From Bradysia coprophila (Eukaryota > Arthropoda > Insecta > Diptera > Sciaridae), in assembly GCF_014529535.1 (NCBI RefSeq), contig NW_023503409.1, positions 2,604,390-2,668,389 on the forward strand: 64,000 bases of DNA. The letters are read 5' to 3'. Of this stretch, positions 62,352 through 64,000 are shown in pieces (the first letter of the stretch is position 1; every line of letters begins with the position of its first letter). Under the pieces are notes generated by a model. That model was not told the origin of the DNA and did no database searches. It was given only the letters and a program-made list of their open reading frames with translations. The translations under genes and the position numbers were made by a program.

Positions 62352-63560
62352 TCTGGTGATCTTATAGTCGTTTTCGGTTTTATTGCGTTGATCGATTGAT
62401 GGATGCAAAAGTATAAAAAATTTAGAATCGATTTTTATTTGAATATATTTCTTGCACACTAGATTTGCTAAGCTTTTAATTTCAATGATATCGGACAAGT
62501 TTCAATGGTGTGTACCCTGCTAAATTTGTTATTGACTTCTACAAATTATTTTTTTCAATTCATATTTTTAATCGTAAAATTCCTTATCGTCCTTACATTG
62601 CAGAATAGAGCAATGCATCATTTGGTGCCAGCCTCGGCGAGAGCTCGTGTCCCATTCCTGTATTTTGTTCCATCGTTCAACATGATACGATGAAACCAAC
62701 TAAATGTGCCAGCTCACCAAAACTTATTCTCTTCCGTCGTAAAAGAACATAAACGCAAAATAATGCCTTGCCATGTGGACTTTATATAGACAGAAATGTG
62801 TGTGAGAGAGAATATTATGTGTGTTCCATTTAAGAAAAAAGGGGAAAATGAGAAAAGCTCCAACAGATTGGTATAAAATTATCACTTTCAATGAGAATTT
62901 ATACACAACCATTTCCAACGCAGTGAGAGAGAGCGATCCATTCACAAGAATTATACGCAAAAGCGTTGCACGGTTGTTTCATCTAACTATAGTTCCTGCA
63001 AAAAAAACCTTTGAAAAAGTGTATATCAACCAAAGATTCATCCCAATTCGAATCAGTCGTTTGACATCCGTTGCCCGTATCTGACTGAATGGGTGTACTT
63101 GGTGTATTATCACACTTTCTCATGTAAAAAAAGTTTGGTTTTTTGGTAAATAAAAACCTAATGACCGAATATTCATCATGGTATGCATATAGTTTGATCG
63201 TTTGTAATACATGATTCAGAGTTATTGAATTTCTGGCTTACGGTATACACATTTCACATCGCCATCGGTGTTATTATTGTGAACAATTTATCCCGTTTTA
63301 GTACGATATAAAAAAATGGTTCATCTCGGCGATACTTTAAATTAAAGTGAATTTTTCTAGTGAAATTTAAAATTTATTGGAAAAAAAGGTTCTGTAGAGG
63401 CAAAAGTTGTTTGATCGATGATTTGTAAGTGGTGCTGACAATCGGATTACAATTTTTTTTCGCACTTGAACATTCGGTGAAAGGTTTGGATAAAAAGGCT
63501 TCAAAACGTGGTCGGAATTTAAGAAAAGTGAGTTGTTAATTTGATTTGTTTGCATAGGAT
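62352..63560. other. Region upstream of the dynein gene
   Basis: Should contain the dynein 5' UTR and promoter. No clear TATA box or initiator was recognised. The 87-codon plus-strand frame at 62821-63084 has no family features. Confidence 0.35.
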
Positions 63561-63839
63561 TTTAAGTATTTTAAGGACTTCCGAACATGTGGGTTATATT
63601 TATGAATGGGGACGGGACGGACATATAATATAAATGCACAATGTTTCGGTTTCTTGGTCTGTAACACAATTTCTGTAAATTAACTTGCACTAATTCATTC
63701 GTGTCGTTCCCGTCAATATATAAAAAAAAACTTTCCTTAACTCTCCTCCGAGTTCCAGCACCAGTAAATAATCCTGAAATTATTTTCCCATTTCGTCGAT
63801 ACATAAGCACTGTAACTGTAAGCGAACATATTTTTTTAA

Positions 63840-64000
63840 TATAATCGTAATCTTGAACAACGAGTGGTTGGTGGTTCTTTGAAAACACGAATCATTTTGT
63901 CATTACGGTTCAAGTCAATTCTAAAACGATAAAGACAGTCGATAGATGAGAATTTACCAGAAAGAATAGAAAGCATACCCTGGGTTCTCTCCATTATCGT
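63840..64000 (-). CDS. Possible partial exon(s) of an unknown gene at the window edge
   Basis: On the minus strand, 64000 to about 63979 reads an open piece (..NGENPG) followed by a gtatgc donor. A pyrimidine-rich tract ending in ttttag (about 63921) follows, then IDLNRNDKMIRVFKEPPTRCSR in the matching phase. The composition is protein-like, but I recognise no family and the gene would continue outside the window. It could equally be non-coding. Confidence 0.2.

Noticed and set aside
62821..63084. 87-codon plus-strand frame upstream of the dynein gene
   Set aside because: Basic, low-information sequence with no family feature, promoter or polyadenylation signal that I could support.

Overview
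The window looks like nuclear DNA of an insect, most likely a lower (nematoceran) fly. It is AT-rich, its introns are mostly 50-110 bp with GT..AG ends, and it carries an insect-type acyl-CoA desaturase, a DUF1091 small secreted protein and a TATA-plus-TCAGTT core promoter. MITE-like repeats are abundant. I cannot name the species.

Four protein-coding genes can be read exon by exon with consistent splice phases. (1) 1840-2525 (+) encodes a small secreted DUF1091-family protein. (2) 12036-13547 (+) encodes a complete membrane acyl-CoA delta-9-type desaturase: six exons, 392 aa. (3) 37612-36089 (-) encodes a secreted multiple inositol polyphosphate phosphatase (MINPP/Mipp-type histidine phosphatase): three exons, 467 aa. 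Both catalytic histidine positions read as tyrosine, so it is probably a pseudoenzyme. (4) 62351-43297 (-) encodes a complete axonemal dynein heavy chain of the DNAH5/DNAH8 outer-arm class. I traced 39 exons that add up to exactly 4,625 codons. The four genes have no evident shared pathway.

The rest is intergenic or intronic DNA rich in non-autonomous repeats. 3.9-6.5 kb is a composite fold-back element with a satellite-like core, a nested ~790-bp near-perfect palindrome and four copies of a tRNA-like sequence. 7.1-8.3 kb and 16.1-16.7 kb are inverted copies of one repeat family. 14.35-14.63 and 15.6 kb hold small hairpin elements. 23.9-25.0 kb has a 243-bp tandem repeat bounded by a 14-bp inverted repeat. 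32.8-34.5 kb has inverted-repeat elements and a 5S-rRNA-derived fragment with a poly-A tail. 34.7-34.9 kb has a Tc1/mariner-like MITE. 40.07-41.06 kb has a hAT-like element with an 8-bp target duplication. 56.9-57.0 kb is a palindrome in a long dynein intron, and 58.64-58.80 kb is a MITE inside a small dynein intron. The large gap at 16.7-32.8 kb contains no coding region I can support.
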